Source of the DNA: Nodosilinea sp. PGN35
GTDB taxonomy: Bacteria > Cyanobacteriota > Cyanobacteriia > Phormidesmidales > Phormidesmidaceae
Length of the DNA: 64,000 nucleotides
Direction of reading: 5' to 3'
Assembly (NCBI RefSeq): GCF_029109325.1
Contig: NZ_JAQKQJ010000010.1
Span: 558,001-622,000, forward strand
This document shows positions 17,185 to 25,097 of this stretch, piece after piece. Under the pieces are notes generated by a model. The model was not told the DNA's origin. It was given only the letters and a program-made list of their open reading frames with translations, and ran no database searches. Every line of letters starts with the position of its first letter. The stretch's first letter is position 1. The translations under genes were made by a program, and so were the position numbers.

Positions 17185-18810
17185 ATGACTCAGCCAGGGA
17201 TCATTCATATCGTAGGGGCGGGGCCGGGGGCGATCGACTACCTCACCGTGCGGGGGCGCGCCCTGGTGCAGCGGGCCGAGTGCCTGGTGTACGACGCCCT
17301 GGTGGATGCGGGGTTATTAGACCTGCTGCCGGAGGGGTGCGATCGCATCGACGTGGGCAAGCGCGGCGGCCAGCCCAGCCCGGCCCAGAGCGAGATCACC
17401 CAGCTGTTGGTGAAACTATCCCTCGAAGGACGTCAGGTGGTGCGGCTCAAAAGCGGCGACCCCTTTATCTTTGGCCGCACCGCTGCCGAAGTGCAGGCCC
17501 TGCGCGAGGCGGGCTGTCCGGTGGAAGTGGTGCCTGGCCTCTCCTCGGCCCTCGCCGCCCCCCTGCTGGCGGGCATTCCCCTCACCGACCCGGTGTGGAG
17601 CCACGGCTTTGGCGTCTTTACCGCCCACGACCCAGATCTGCTCGACTGGCCCACCCTGGCCCGCCTCAAAACCCTGGTGCTGCTGATGGGCAGCCGCCAC
17701 CTCGAAGAGATCGTTCACCGCCTGCGCCAAAACGGCTGCCGGGGCGACATGCCCGTGGCGATCATTCGCTGGGGCGGCCACCCCCAGCAGCAGGTGTGGG
17801 AGGGCACTCTGCTCACCATTGCCCAGGTGACACGCGGCGAAACCCTCTCCCCCTGCGTGATGGTGTTTGGGGAAGTCGTACGCCTGCGGCGGTATTTGGG
17901 AGCGTCTGGAGGGGGCAATCCAAAATCCAAAATCCAAAATCCAAAATTCTCTGCAAACCCACCCCGGCCCCTCCCAGGAGGGGATGCGGCGGCCCCTCCC
18001 CTCACCACCCCCCACCCCCTACCCCTCACCCAAACGACCATCCTCATCACCCGCGCCGCCGAACAGTCCAGCGCCTTCGCCGATCTGCTCACCGCCCAGG
18101 GAGCGACGGTGGTTGACTTACCGGCGCTGGAAATGCGATCGCCCTCGAGCTGGGCCGGGCTGGATGGGGCGATCGCCGCTCTGCCCACCTTCTCCTGGCT
18201 GATGCTCTCCTCGGCCAATGCGGTGAACTTCTTCATCGATCGCCTGCTGGAGCAGGGAAAGGATCTGCGTGCCCTGGGTGGGCTCAAGATTGCCGTGGTG
18301 GGTCGCAAAACGGCGGCGGTGCTGAGAAGGCGGGGGCTGGTGCCCGACTTCATTCCCCCCGACTTTGTGGCCGATTCTCTGGTGGAGCATTTTCCTGAAG
18401 CGGTGGCGGGGCAGCGGCTGCTGTTCCCCAGGGTGGAGAGCGGCGGTCGGGAGGTGCTGGTGCAGGAGTTCACCGCCGCCGGGGCCGAGGTGGTGGAGGT
18501 GGCGGCCTACGAGTCGGGCTGTCCAGAATTCCCCGATGCCGCTGCCCTGGCGGCGCTGAAAGAGGGCCGGGTGGATGTGATCACCTTTGCCAGCTCGAAA
18601 ACTGTGGTGCACACAGCGCAGCTGTTGGAGCAGGGGTTGGGGACGGGCTGGCGCGAGGTGCTAAATGGCGTGGCGATCGCCTCCATTGGCCCCAAGACCT
18701 CCGACAGCTGCCGCGAGATTTTGGGCCGGGTCGATATAGAGCCAGCGGAATACACGCTGGATGGACTGACGGAGGCGATCGCCCTATGGGCCAGCGCATT
18801 ATCGGGCTGA
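17185..18810 (+). CDS. cobA-hemD: Fused uroporphyrinogen-III C-methyltransferase / uroporphyrinogen-III synthase
   Basis: 541 residues. Residues about 1-240 are SUMT (VGAGPGAIDYLTVRG, VRLKSGDPFIFGR), making precorrin-2 from uroporphyrinogen III with SAM for sirohaem/cobalamin. Residues about 285-540 are HemD (TILITRAAEQ at its start, then FSWLMLSSANAVNFF and VDVITFASSKTV), which cyclises hydroxymethylbilane to uroporphyrinogen III. Both activities therefore sit at the tetrapyrrole branch point. The linker (about 243-285) is made of four TCCAAAA heptamers and C-rich repeats that look intergenic. The coaE start lies inside the 3' end, a 25-bp overlap. Confidence 0.92.
   Translation: MTQPGIIHIVGAGPGAIDYLTVRGRALVQRAECLVYDALVDAGLLDLLPEGCDRIDVGKRGGQPSPAQSEITQLLVKLSLEGRQVVRLKSGDPFIFGRTAAEVQALREAGCPVEVVPGLSSALAAPLLAGIPLTDPVWSHGFGVFTAHDPDLLDWPTLARLKTLVLLMGSRHLEEIVHRLRQNGCRGDMPVAIIRWGGHPQQQVWEGTLLTIAQVTRGETLSPCVMVFGEVVRLRRYLGASGGGNPKSKIQNPKFSANPPRPLPGGDAAAPPLTTPHPLPLTQTTILITRAAEQSSAFADLLTAQGATVVDLPALEMRSPSSWAGLDGAIAALPTFSWLMLSSANAVNFFIDRLLEQGKDLRALGGLKIAVVGRKTAAVLRRRGLVPDFIPPDFVADSLVEHFPEAVAGQRLLFPRVESGGREVLVQEFTAAGAEVVEVAAYESGCPEFPDAAALAALKEGRVDVITFASSKTVVHTAQLLEQGLGTGWREVLNGVAIASIGPKTSDSCREILGRVDIEPAEYTLDGLTEAIALWASALSG
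17919..17946. repeat. In-frame heptamer repeat (4 x TCCAAAA) in the CobA-HemD linker
   Basis: Four exact 7-bp units, translated as SKIQNPK-type residues between the two enzyme domains, then C/T-rich degenerate repeats to about 18032. It is the same unit as at 15619-15646. Confidence 0.9.
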
Positions 18811-19388
18811 CCGGGGGCATTGCCACCGGCAAATCCACCGTCTCGGAGTACCTGGCGCGGCAGTACCACCTGCCGGTACTGGATGCCGATGTGTACGCCC
18901 GGCAGGCGGTGGAGCCGGGGTCGGCGGTGCTGGGGGCGATCGCCGCCCGCTACGGCCCCGCCCTACTGCACCCCGACGGCACCCTAAACCGGGGAGCCCT
19001 GGGGGAAATTGTCTTTAACCAGCCCGCCGAAAAAGCCTGGCTAGAGCAGCAGATTCACCCGGTGGTGCGCCAGCACTTTGCGGCAGCCATGGCGAAATTG
19101 AGCGAGGCTGCGATCGTGGTTCAGGTCATTCCCCTGCTGTTTGAGGCCAATTTAACTGACCAGGTGAGCGAAATCTGGGTGGTGACCTGCCCCCCGGAGC
19201 GCCAGCGCCAGCGCCTGATGGCGCGCAATGGCCTGACCGCTGAGCAGGCCACCGCCCGCATACAGAGCCAGATGCCCCTGGCGGAAAAAGTTCACCGGGC
19301 CGATGTGGTGATCGACAACACCGCTGACCGGCCCGCCCTATTCCGCCGAGTCGATCAGGCGCTGCAGCAGATCTCCGAGGGCAGCTGA
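18786..19388 (+). CDS. coaE: Dephospho-CoA kinase
   Basis: 200 residues. It phosphorylates the 3'-OH of dephospho-CoA, the last step of CoA synthesis. The P-loop GGIATGKST is at residues 10-18; the lid and substrate motifs LDADVYARQAV, IPLLFEANL and the NxxT-type VIDNTAD end are all in the right order. Length is normal. The 5' end overlaps hemD by 25 bp, so the genes are translationally linked. The 3' end overlaps the convergent methyltransferase-like gene by 51 bp. Confidence 0.95.
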   Translation: MGQRIIGLTGGIATGKSTVSEYLARQYHLPVLDADVYARQAVEPGSAVLGAIAARYGPALLHPDGTLNRGALGEIVFNQPAEKAWLEQQIHPVVRQHFAAAMAKLSEAAIVVQVIPLLFEANLTDQVSEIWVVTCPPERQRQRLMARNGLTAEQATARIQSQMPLAEKVHRADVVIDNTADRPALFRRVDQALQQISEGS

Positions 19389-21419
19389 GTCAAGGGCATT
19401 GTCGGGCCTGGCGTAGGCGATATAGGGGCTGCCCTGGGTTGGCCCCTGGTGCCGCAGCCACAGCGCACAGAGGGTTGTTCGCGCAGGCAGCTCGGGCCAC
19501 AGCTTTTGATGGTTTGACAGGTCGAGCACGGTGGCCAAATTGGTTTGGCGTAGGAGCCAGTGGCGCAGGGGAGCGCTGTTGCCCTGCGCCCAAAAGGGGT
19601 CGAGCAGCACCCCGCAGCGACCGCCGGGCCGCAGGAGTTGCAGGCTGCGTTCCAAGAACAATCGCGACCAAAACAGCCGTCCCTGGTTTTGGCCATCAGG
19701 CCCGGAGCTGCTGTGGGGATACTGGTCTGAGCGGCGCAGGTAGTGGCTCAGCCAGGTGAACTGGCCCCGGTACTCGGCCCAGGCCTGGGTGAGGTCGGGG
19801 TCGATGGTGAGCACCGACTGACGGTTGTGCAAAAAAGTGGAAGGGGCGACGTTTTTTTGCTCAAACAGGGTGGCATAGCGCTCTACAAAACCGTCCTGGG
19901 TCGCCTCTACGGCCCCACGCGGAAAGTGGCTGAGCACGATGTCAAAGCCCCCCTGGTCGCGCAGCCGCTGGTGGAAATAAAACCCCCAGTGGAAGGGCTG
20001 GGCCCCATCGACATCGGCCTGGCTGAGGGGGCGGGTGGGGCGATCGCCCGCCGGATCGCTCACCCGCAGGCCCAGCTGCTGGCTGCCCTCGCTCCACAGC
20101 AGGTGGGTGAGCTTGCTTTGGGCTACGGCGTTGAGTTCGTCGAGACGATCGCGCAGAAAGTCAGCCTGGGCGTAGGCGGGCACGCTGCCCACCTCAGCTA
20201 AGAGCTGGGTCTGACTGCGGTAGTGCTCCAGCCGCACCTGGCGCTCGGCCAGCACCGACTGGTAGCTGTCGGCCAGCAGCGGTTGCAGTAGATTGCCCTG
20301 GAGCGGTACGGGCTCTGGATCCTTAGCTTTTGCGCCGCGTCGGGACGACACCTGGTCAAACCGCTCATCGTCAACCCGCACCAAACCCACCAGGGCATTG
20401 CCCTGAAGCACGGTCAGGGTGAGGTCAGGCAGGGTGGTGAGGTCGTTGGGGTGGTTGGTGTACTGCACGCCCACTAGCCACAGCCGCAGGCGGGCCAGCT
20501 CCACCGCCGGGGGCCACAGGTCGAGGCCGTAGAGCACGTGGGTGGCCAGGTGGTGATAGAGCCCCAGGGTGGGATTGTGGGGGGACAGCTGGGCCCAGTC
20601 GGGGACGGTTGGGGCTGGGGGTTGGGCGGCGATCGCCCGCAGCCCCTGGGCCAAGTCCATCAGCTGGTGCAGCGCCGCCACTAGCAAACGGCCCGAACCA
20701 CAGGCCGGGTCGAGCAGGGTGAGCTGGCCCAGTTCGCCCAGCAGCGTACCGGCCTCGGCAGGGGAAATATCGTGCAGTAGCTGAGCGGTCGAGCCATGGC
20801 GACGCCCGATGATGGCCTCGGCGCGGTCGAGCAGGGTGGCGTGGAGGGTGCGATCGCACAGCGCCCCCAGCAGCGGCGATGGCAACGCCATCGCCGCCCC
20901 ATCGTGGCCGTTGACCACCTGCTCAAGCAGCATGCCCAGACTCGCGTCTAGCCCGGCGGGAGCTGCCGCCGCCAGGTCGGCCAGCCAGTGGAGGGCGGGC
21001 TCAAAGGCGGCATCGGGCAGACGCATGTGGCCCCAGCGCTGATCTAGTCCTGTAAAGCGAAACGGCCCCGTGGGCACAAAGGGCAGCGGCCCAAACCGCT
21101 GGTGCAGCGCCGGGGGGCGTTCTTCGGCGGGCAGCGTAAAGCCCTGCTGGCACAGGGGTTGCAGCACCTGCGAAAAGAACCCATCCAGCTCGCGCTGCTG
21201 ACTCTGGCCAAACTGGTTGTGCAAGTACCACTCGTCACCGCTGAGGTAGCCCCGCTGTTGCAGGGCCGCCACGGCAATCAGGCGGGTGAGCAGCAGGGCG
21301 GCATAGTGGCGACGCTGCCCCCCTGGCAGCGTTCCCAAAGCCTCGGTCAACACCTGCCAGCTCTGGTTAAAACCCTCTGCTAGAGCCGGGGTAGGTGGCT
21401 GTTCTGCCGCGAGGCCCAT
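19338..21419 (-). CDS. N6-adenine DNA methyltransferase-like protein, catalytic motif degenerate
   Basis: 693 residues from the ATG at 21419, 5 bp after the SRPBCC stop; the frame is open to 21533. The SAM-binding motif I is intact (LLDPACGSGRLLVAALHQ). The catalytic (N/D)PP(Y/F) motif IV is replaced by SHFPRG in FDIVLSHFPRG (about 19915-19948). A CGVLLDPFWAQG segment corresponds to a later motif. The overall plan resembles the Eco57I/type IIG methylase core, but no PD-(D/E)XK nuclease and no C-terminal target-recognition domain are seen. It is probably an inactive or repurposed methylase. It ends within the convergent coaE 3' end. Confidence 0.75.
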   Translation of the reverse strand: MGLAAEQPPTPALAEGFNQSWQVLTEALGTLPGGQRRHYAALLLTRLIAVAALQQRGYLSGDEWYLHNQFGQSQQRELDGFFSQVLQPLCQQGFTLPAEERPPALHQRFGPLPFVPTGPFRFTGLDQRWGHMRLPDAAFEPALHWLADLAAAAPAGLDASLGMLLEQVVNGHDGAAMALPSPLLGALCDRTLHATLLDRAEAIIGRRHGSTAQLLHDISPAEAGTLLGELGQLTLLDPACGSGRLLVAALHQLMDLAQGLRAIAAQPPAPTVPDWAQLSPHNPTLGLYHHLATHVLYGLDLWPPAVELARLRLWLVGVQYTNHPNDLTTLPDLTLTVLQGNALVGLVRVDDERFDQVSSRRGAKAKDPEPVPLQGNLLQPLLADSYQSVLAERQVRLEHYRSQTQLLAEVGSVPAYAQADFLRDRLDELNAVAQSKLTHLLWSEGSQQLGLRVSDPAGDRPTRPLSQADVDGAQPFHWGFYFHQRLRDQGGFDIVLSHFPRGAVEATQDGFVERYATLFEQKNVAPSTFLHNRQSVLTIDPDLTQAWAEYRGQFTWLSHYLRRSDQYPHSSSGPDGQNQGRLFWSRLFLERSLQLLRPGGRCGVLLDPFWAQGNSAPLRHWLLRQTNLATVLDLSNHQKLWPELPARTTLCALWLRHQGPTQGSPYIAYARPDNALDSAALGDLLQRLIDSAE

Positions 21420-21424
21420 AGCTC

Positions 21425-21874
21425 CTAGGTCGAGGGGGAATGTTTGTCCGCCAGGGCGTAGTCGCGAAAGCGGTTGAGGTCGTCTTGCAGCGTGGCTTCC
21501 ACCAGCCGACCCAAGAACAACCCGTCCATCCATTTGATGACGGCGGGCACCGAGTAGGAGACAGTGAGCTTAACGGTAGACTGGCCATCTTTGCCGTAAA
21601 AGCGAATTGCCCCCCGGTTGGGCAGGCCGTCGATCGCCTCCCACTGAATAATTTGGTGGGGCACCAGGTTGGTAATTTTTGAGCGCCAGGTAAACTCTAG
21701 CCCCCGAGAAGCCAGCTTCCACTCAGAGATGTCGGGGTCAGCATCGGAAATTTTTACAGAGTCAATCCATTTCATCCAGCGGGGCATTTGCTCCAGGTCA
21801 GACCACAGATTCCAGGAGGACTCTACCGGCACATCGACATCTACCAAAACGCTGTGATCGAGCCATTCACCCAT
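21425..21874 (-). CDS. SRPBCC-family protein (polyketide cyclase/dehydrase-like)
   Basis: 149 residues forming one START/Bet v1-like domain: VDVPVESSWNLWSDLEQMPRW at the start, alternating strands, and a long C-terminal helix containing LVEATLQDDLNRFRDYAL. Family members bind hydrophobic ligands in a helix-grip pocket; no catalytic residues can be assigned. It is probably the first gene of a two-gene unit with the methyltransferase-like gene (5-bp gap). Confidence 0.85.
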   Translation of the reverse strand: MGEWLDHSVLVDVDVPVESSWNLWSDLEQMPRWMKWIDSVKISDADPDISEWKLASRGLEFTWRSKITNLVPHQIIQWEAIDGLPNRGAIRFYGKDGQSTVKLTVSYSVPAVIKWMDGLFLGRLVEATLQDDLNRFRDYALADKHSPST

Positions 21875-22053
21875 GCCATTCCCCTATGATTTATCCCTGT
21901 CGATAGTTAAGGCTGTGCCGCTGGCGCTGGCGAAGGCCACTGCAAGGCCAGGTGCGATCGCATATCCAGCACAACCGCCAGCTACCCGACACCAACACTG
22001 AGCCTATTCTACCCGTATTTCTACAGGCCCACTTTGTCCAAACCGGTTTTGTT

Positions 22054-22117
22054 CCCCTTCACCCCTTCACCCCCTCACCCCTTCACCCCCTCACCCCTTT
22101 ACCCCTTCACCCCTTCA
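22054..22117. repeat. Octamer tandem repeat, 8 units of CCCCTTCA type
   Basis: Eight contiguous 8-bp units (CCCCTTCA, CCCCCTCA and CCCCTTTA variants) lie 13 bp beyond the 3' end of the methyltransferase at 22131. The tract is strongly strand-asymmetric in C. Confidence 0.9.
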
Positions 22118-22130
22118 CGTCCCCACTCCC

Positions 22131-23078
22131 TCACCCTCCCCTCCGCGCCACCAGCGTCCGATGGCGCGGGTCGGTGGGCACCGTCACGGGCGGTTCAAAC
22201 CCCGCCTCGACCAGGGCGGCTTCTAGATCAAAGGTGTAGTAGTCATCGCTCCAGGGCTCGGTGCTTTTCATCAGGGTAAAGAGAACGGGCGGCAACGCCT
22301 GGATTACGGGCGACTGGGGATTGTTATCGACGATCGCCAGGGCACCGCCGGGTCGCAGCAGCCGCCGGGCTTCAGCAAAAATGGCCTGGGTGGCGGTGCG
22401 GGGCAGTTCGTGGGTGACAAACTGCATGGTCACCAGGTCAAACGACGCAGCGGCAAAGCCGGTGGTCTCTGCCGCTGCGTGCACCCACTGGGCAATTTCC
22501 CCCCGACTGTCCTGGGACTGGGCCACCGCCAGCATGTAGGGCGACAGGTCGAGGCCCACGGTGCGCACCGGATTCTTTGGGGCGTAGTGGCGGTGCAGGC
22601 TCAGGGTGGAGATGCCCACCGAGCAGCCCAGGTCTAGAATGTCTGTCACCTGGGCCGGGCCGTGCTGGTCAAGCACGGCCAAAAAGCTCTGGCGCAGCCG
22701 GGCTTGGGCCTCCTGCCAGGACAGGTCTTCCTGGGGCCAGATGCGCAGGGCCATGGCATAGGTGGCGGGGGCGGCCTCAAAGGCGGCCTGCCAGCACAGG
22801 TTGCCCTCGCTGTAGGCGTGGAAGGGCACCTGGTAGTAGTCGGGGTAGACCACGGCAGGGTTGGTGAGCTCCGCCAGTCGCTGGCGCATCTCAGGGGTGT
22901 CAAGATCGAGGCAGGTCTGCCGCCAGGGGACGCCGTTTTTTTCGGCGGTTTTAATCAGCACCTGGCGGGCCTGGCGCTTCATCAGGCTGTAGAGGGCCGG
23001 GGTTTGAATGGCGCGGTTGACGAGGCGAGAGAGGAAGTCATCCCCGGCCCAGTCGGGCTTGAGCTTGGTCGTGGTCAT
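22131..23078 (-). CDS. Class I SAM-dependent methyltransferase
   Basis: 315 residues from the ATG at 23078 (MTTTKLKPDW); the frame extends to 23162 but begins with low-complexity codons. The N-terminal helical region (about 1-140) precedes a Rossmann-fold methylase. Motif I is ILDLGCSVGISTLSL and the motif II acidic residue is in VGLDLSPYML. The post-I region is FDLVTMQFVTHELP, and LRPGGALAIVDNNP is motif III. The substrate is unknown, probably a small molecule or lipid. The 3' end abuts the octamer repeat. Confidence 0.85.
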   Translation of the reverse strand: MTTTKLKPDWAGDDFLSRLVNRAIQTPALYSLMKRQARQVLIKTAEKNGVPWRQTCLDLDTPEMRQRLAELTNPAVVYPDYYQVPFHAYSEGNLCWQAAFEAAPATYAMALRIWPQEDLSWQEAQARLRQSFLAVLDQHGPAQVTDILDLGCSVGISTLSLHRHYAPKNPVRTVGLDLSPYMLAVAQSQDSRGEIAQWVHAAAETTGFAAASFDLVTMQFVTHELPRTATQAIFAEARRLLRPGGALAIVDNNPQSPVIQALPPVLFTLMKSTEPWSDDYYTFDLEAALVEAGFEPPVTVPTDPRHRTLVARRGG

Positions 23079-23188
23079 GGTGGTGGCGGTGCGGTGTCGT
23101 TGCCTACTGTAACGGATTGGCGGTGTGTCAGGGTAGAGCGGCCCACGGGGCTGCGCTGCCACGGTAGGATATCGGCGTAGCGCTGGCG

Positions 23189-23992
23189 ATGAAGTTGATG
23201 CCTACAAATGTCTTACCCCTCCACACCCTCAACCCTGTGGGGCGTTTCTCTGACCGGGCGGAGGACTACGCCCGCTATCGGCCCAGCTATCCAACGGCGG
23301 CGATCGCCGCGATTTTGGCCGATCTGGGCGACCCGCGATCGCTGGTGGTGGCCGACATTGGGGCGGGCACAGGCATTTCGAGTCGGCTGCTGGGCGACTG
23401 CGGCCCCAGGGTAATCGCCGTTGAGCCCAACCGGGCCATGCGCGAGGCGGCGGCACCCCACCCCCAGGTGAGTTTTCAGCCGGGCACCGCCGAGCAGACC
23501 GGCCTGGGAACTGAGTCGGTGCACGTAGTTGCCTGTTGCCAGGCCTTCCACTGGTTCAACGCGCCGCTGGCGCTGGCGGAGTTTAGCCGCATTTTGCCCC
23601 TGGGGGGGCGCGTCGCCCTGCTCTGGAACGACTGGGATTTGGACGACCCCAGCACGGGGGCCTACTACCAAATCATTCAGGCGGTGGCGATTCGCGCCAT
23701 TGACCACCGCAACCACACCCAGTCGCTCAACGCCATTCACGAGCGGTCTGAGTTTTCGCGGGTGCGGCACCTGAACTTTAGCTATGGTCAAACCCTGGCG
23801 CTGTCTGAGGTGGTGGGGCGATCGCTCAGCTCCTCCTACATGCCCAAGCAGGGGCGAGCCCACCTGCAATTTTTAGACACCATCGCCGCCTGGCATCGGG
23901 CCTGGGCGGCGAGCGACGGCACGGTGACGCTGAAGTACGTCACCAACCTCTACCTGAGCGAAAAAATTGAGCCTGAGCTGGCTGACGGGTAG
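23189..23992 (+). CDS. Class I SAM-dependent methyltransferase
   Basis: 267 residues. FSDRAEDYARYRPSYP is the usual N-terminal signature of the methyltransferase_11/25 group. Motif I is VADIGAGTGISSRLLG, the acidic residue is in VIAVEPNRAM, and CCQAFHWFNAPLALAEFSRIL is the post-I region (HWF is typical of this group). It is divergent from the methyltransferase at 22131-23078, to which it is only distantly similar. The substrate cannot be predicted. Confidence 0.88.
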   Translation: MKLMPTNVLPLHTLNPVGRFSDRAEDYARYRPSYPTAAIAAILADLGDPRSLVVADIGAGTGISSRLLGDCGPRVIAVEPNRAMREAAAPHPQVSFQPGTAEQTGLGTESVHVVACCQAFHWFNAPLALAEFSRILPLGGRVALLWNDWDLDDPSTGAYYQIIQAVAIRAIDHRNHTQSLNAIHERSEFSRVRHLNFSYGQTLALSEVVGRSLSSSYMPKQGRAHLQFLDTIAAWHRAWAASDGTVTLKYVTNLYLSEKIEPELADG

Positions 23993-24066
23993 TGGGCTTT
24001 GGGGCGCTAGGGCGGCGGTGCCTGGGTCTTGGGCCAGGGGCGTGGCGACAGCCGGGTTGAGGATGA

Positions 24067-24753
24067 CTACAGTTTACTGTCAGGGTTTGGGGACTGGCCC
24101 AGGGGAGAGCGATCGTAGTGGTTTAGCAGGTCGGCGGGGTCGTCGTAGATGGCGATCGCCCCCGCTAGCTCCTGATCGCTAAAGCCGCCGCAGCGCACGG
24201 CAATCACCTGCACCCCGGCCTTGCCCGCCGCCTCGATGTCGTAGGGGGTATCGGCCAGCATCACCAGGCGATCGGGGGCGAGCTGCGCCTTTTTGACGGC
24301 GGCTTCGACAATATCGGGGGCGGGTTTAGAATTTTCGGCATCGGCGGAGGTGGTGGTTTCGTGCAGCAGATCGTCCACCTCAGCGATTTTGAGCATCACC
24401 TCCAGTTCTTCAGGGCTGGCGGAGGTCGCGATTACCACGTGCAGGCCCGCCTCCAGCAGCTTTTGCACTAGCGCCCGTGCACCCCCGGCAGCCTTAATCT
24501 GGGACACATACTCATCTAATACCAGGCGCTTTCGTTCGCTGGCGATGGTCTTGCCGGGGTCTGATTCCTCACTGAGTTCGGGAATTAGCTTGGGCATCAA
24601 CTGATCGCCCCCCATCCCCATCAGCGATCGCACCCGGTCGTAGGGCACCTCGTAGCCGTGGCGGGCGAAGGACTCAACCCAGGACTGGGCGTGGGCGTCG
24701 TTACTCAAAACCAGGGTTCCGTCAATGTCTAAAATGACGCCATCGATTTGCAT
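24067..24753 (-). CDS. HAD-superfamily phosphatase (phosphoglycolate-phosphatase/beta-phosphoglucomutase-like)
   Basis: 228 residues. The nucleophile motif is ILDIDGTLVLSND at the N-terminus (Asp9, Asp11), Thr/Ser motif II is VIATSASPEE, Lys is in ENSKPAPD, and the acidic motif is VMLADTPYDIEAA. A helical cap (about 18-90) places it in subclass I HAD. The substrate is unknown. The last 15 residues are a variable tail. Confidence 0.88.
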   Translation of the reverse strand: MQIDGVILDIDGTLVLSNDAHAQSWVESFARHGYEVPYDRVRSLMGMGGDQLMPKLIPELSEESDPGKTIASERKRLVLDEYVSQIKAAGGARALVQKLLEAGLHVVIATSASPEELEVMLKIAEVDDLLHETTTSADAENSKPAPDIVEAAVKKAQLAPDRLVMLADTPYDIEAAGKAGVQVIAVRCGGFSDQELAGAIAIYDDPADLLNHYDRSPLGQSPNPDSKL

Positions 24754-25097
24754 ACCGAATCCTTTTATTGCTTAAAGCCGTCCCATACCAATCGCCCATG
24801 CCGCTGACGCGGCACCCCCAACCATGAAAATCGTAGGGTGCATCCGCGCAGCGATGCACCATTTCCAAGGCTGTTTTCAGAGCAAATCCGACTCACAAAA
24901 TCCCGATTTACAACCGATCCTTGGTAAGGGCGTCGCAGTGCAACGCCCCTACGAATGGGGGTATACAGACAGGATTTGCCATCAGCGTGGCAGGAAAACC
25001 GCCGCCCCGCATCTGCCCGGGGAGGAGTGTGCCCGGCTCCTCTGGGGACGGCATCGATCTCTATGGAGAGGTGGCGGGCTCGCAGGGGCAGGGGTGT
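24754..25097. other. Intergenic stretch with two dispersed hairpin repeats
   Basis: 344 bp without a gene. Hairpin 1 has arms GGTGCATC (24837-24844) and GATGCACC (24853-24860). Hairpin 2 has arms GGGCGT (24928-24933) and ACGCCC (24943-24948). Both resemble the GTAGGGTGCAT and GTAGGGGCG repeats seen again at 51230-51430 and 63963-63990. Confidence 0.65.

Noticed and set aside
22190..22210. GGTTCAAACCCCGCC resembling a tRNA T-arm
   Set aside because: It lies inside a methyltransferase gene and no cloverleaf can be built around it.
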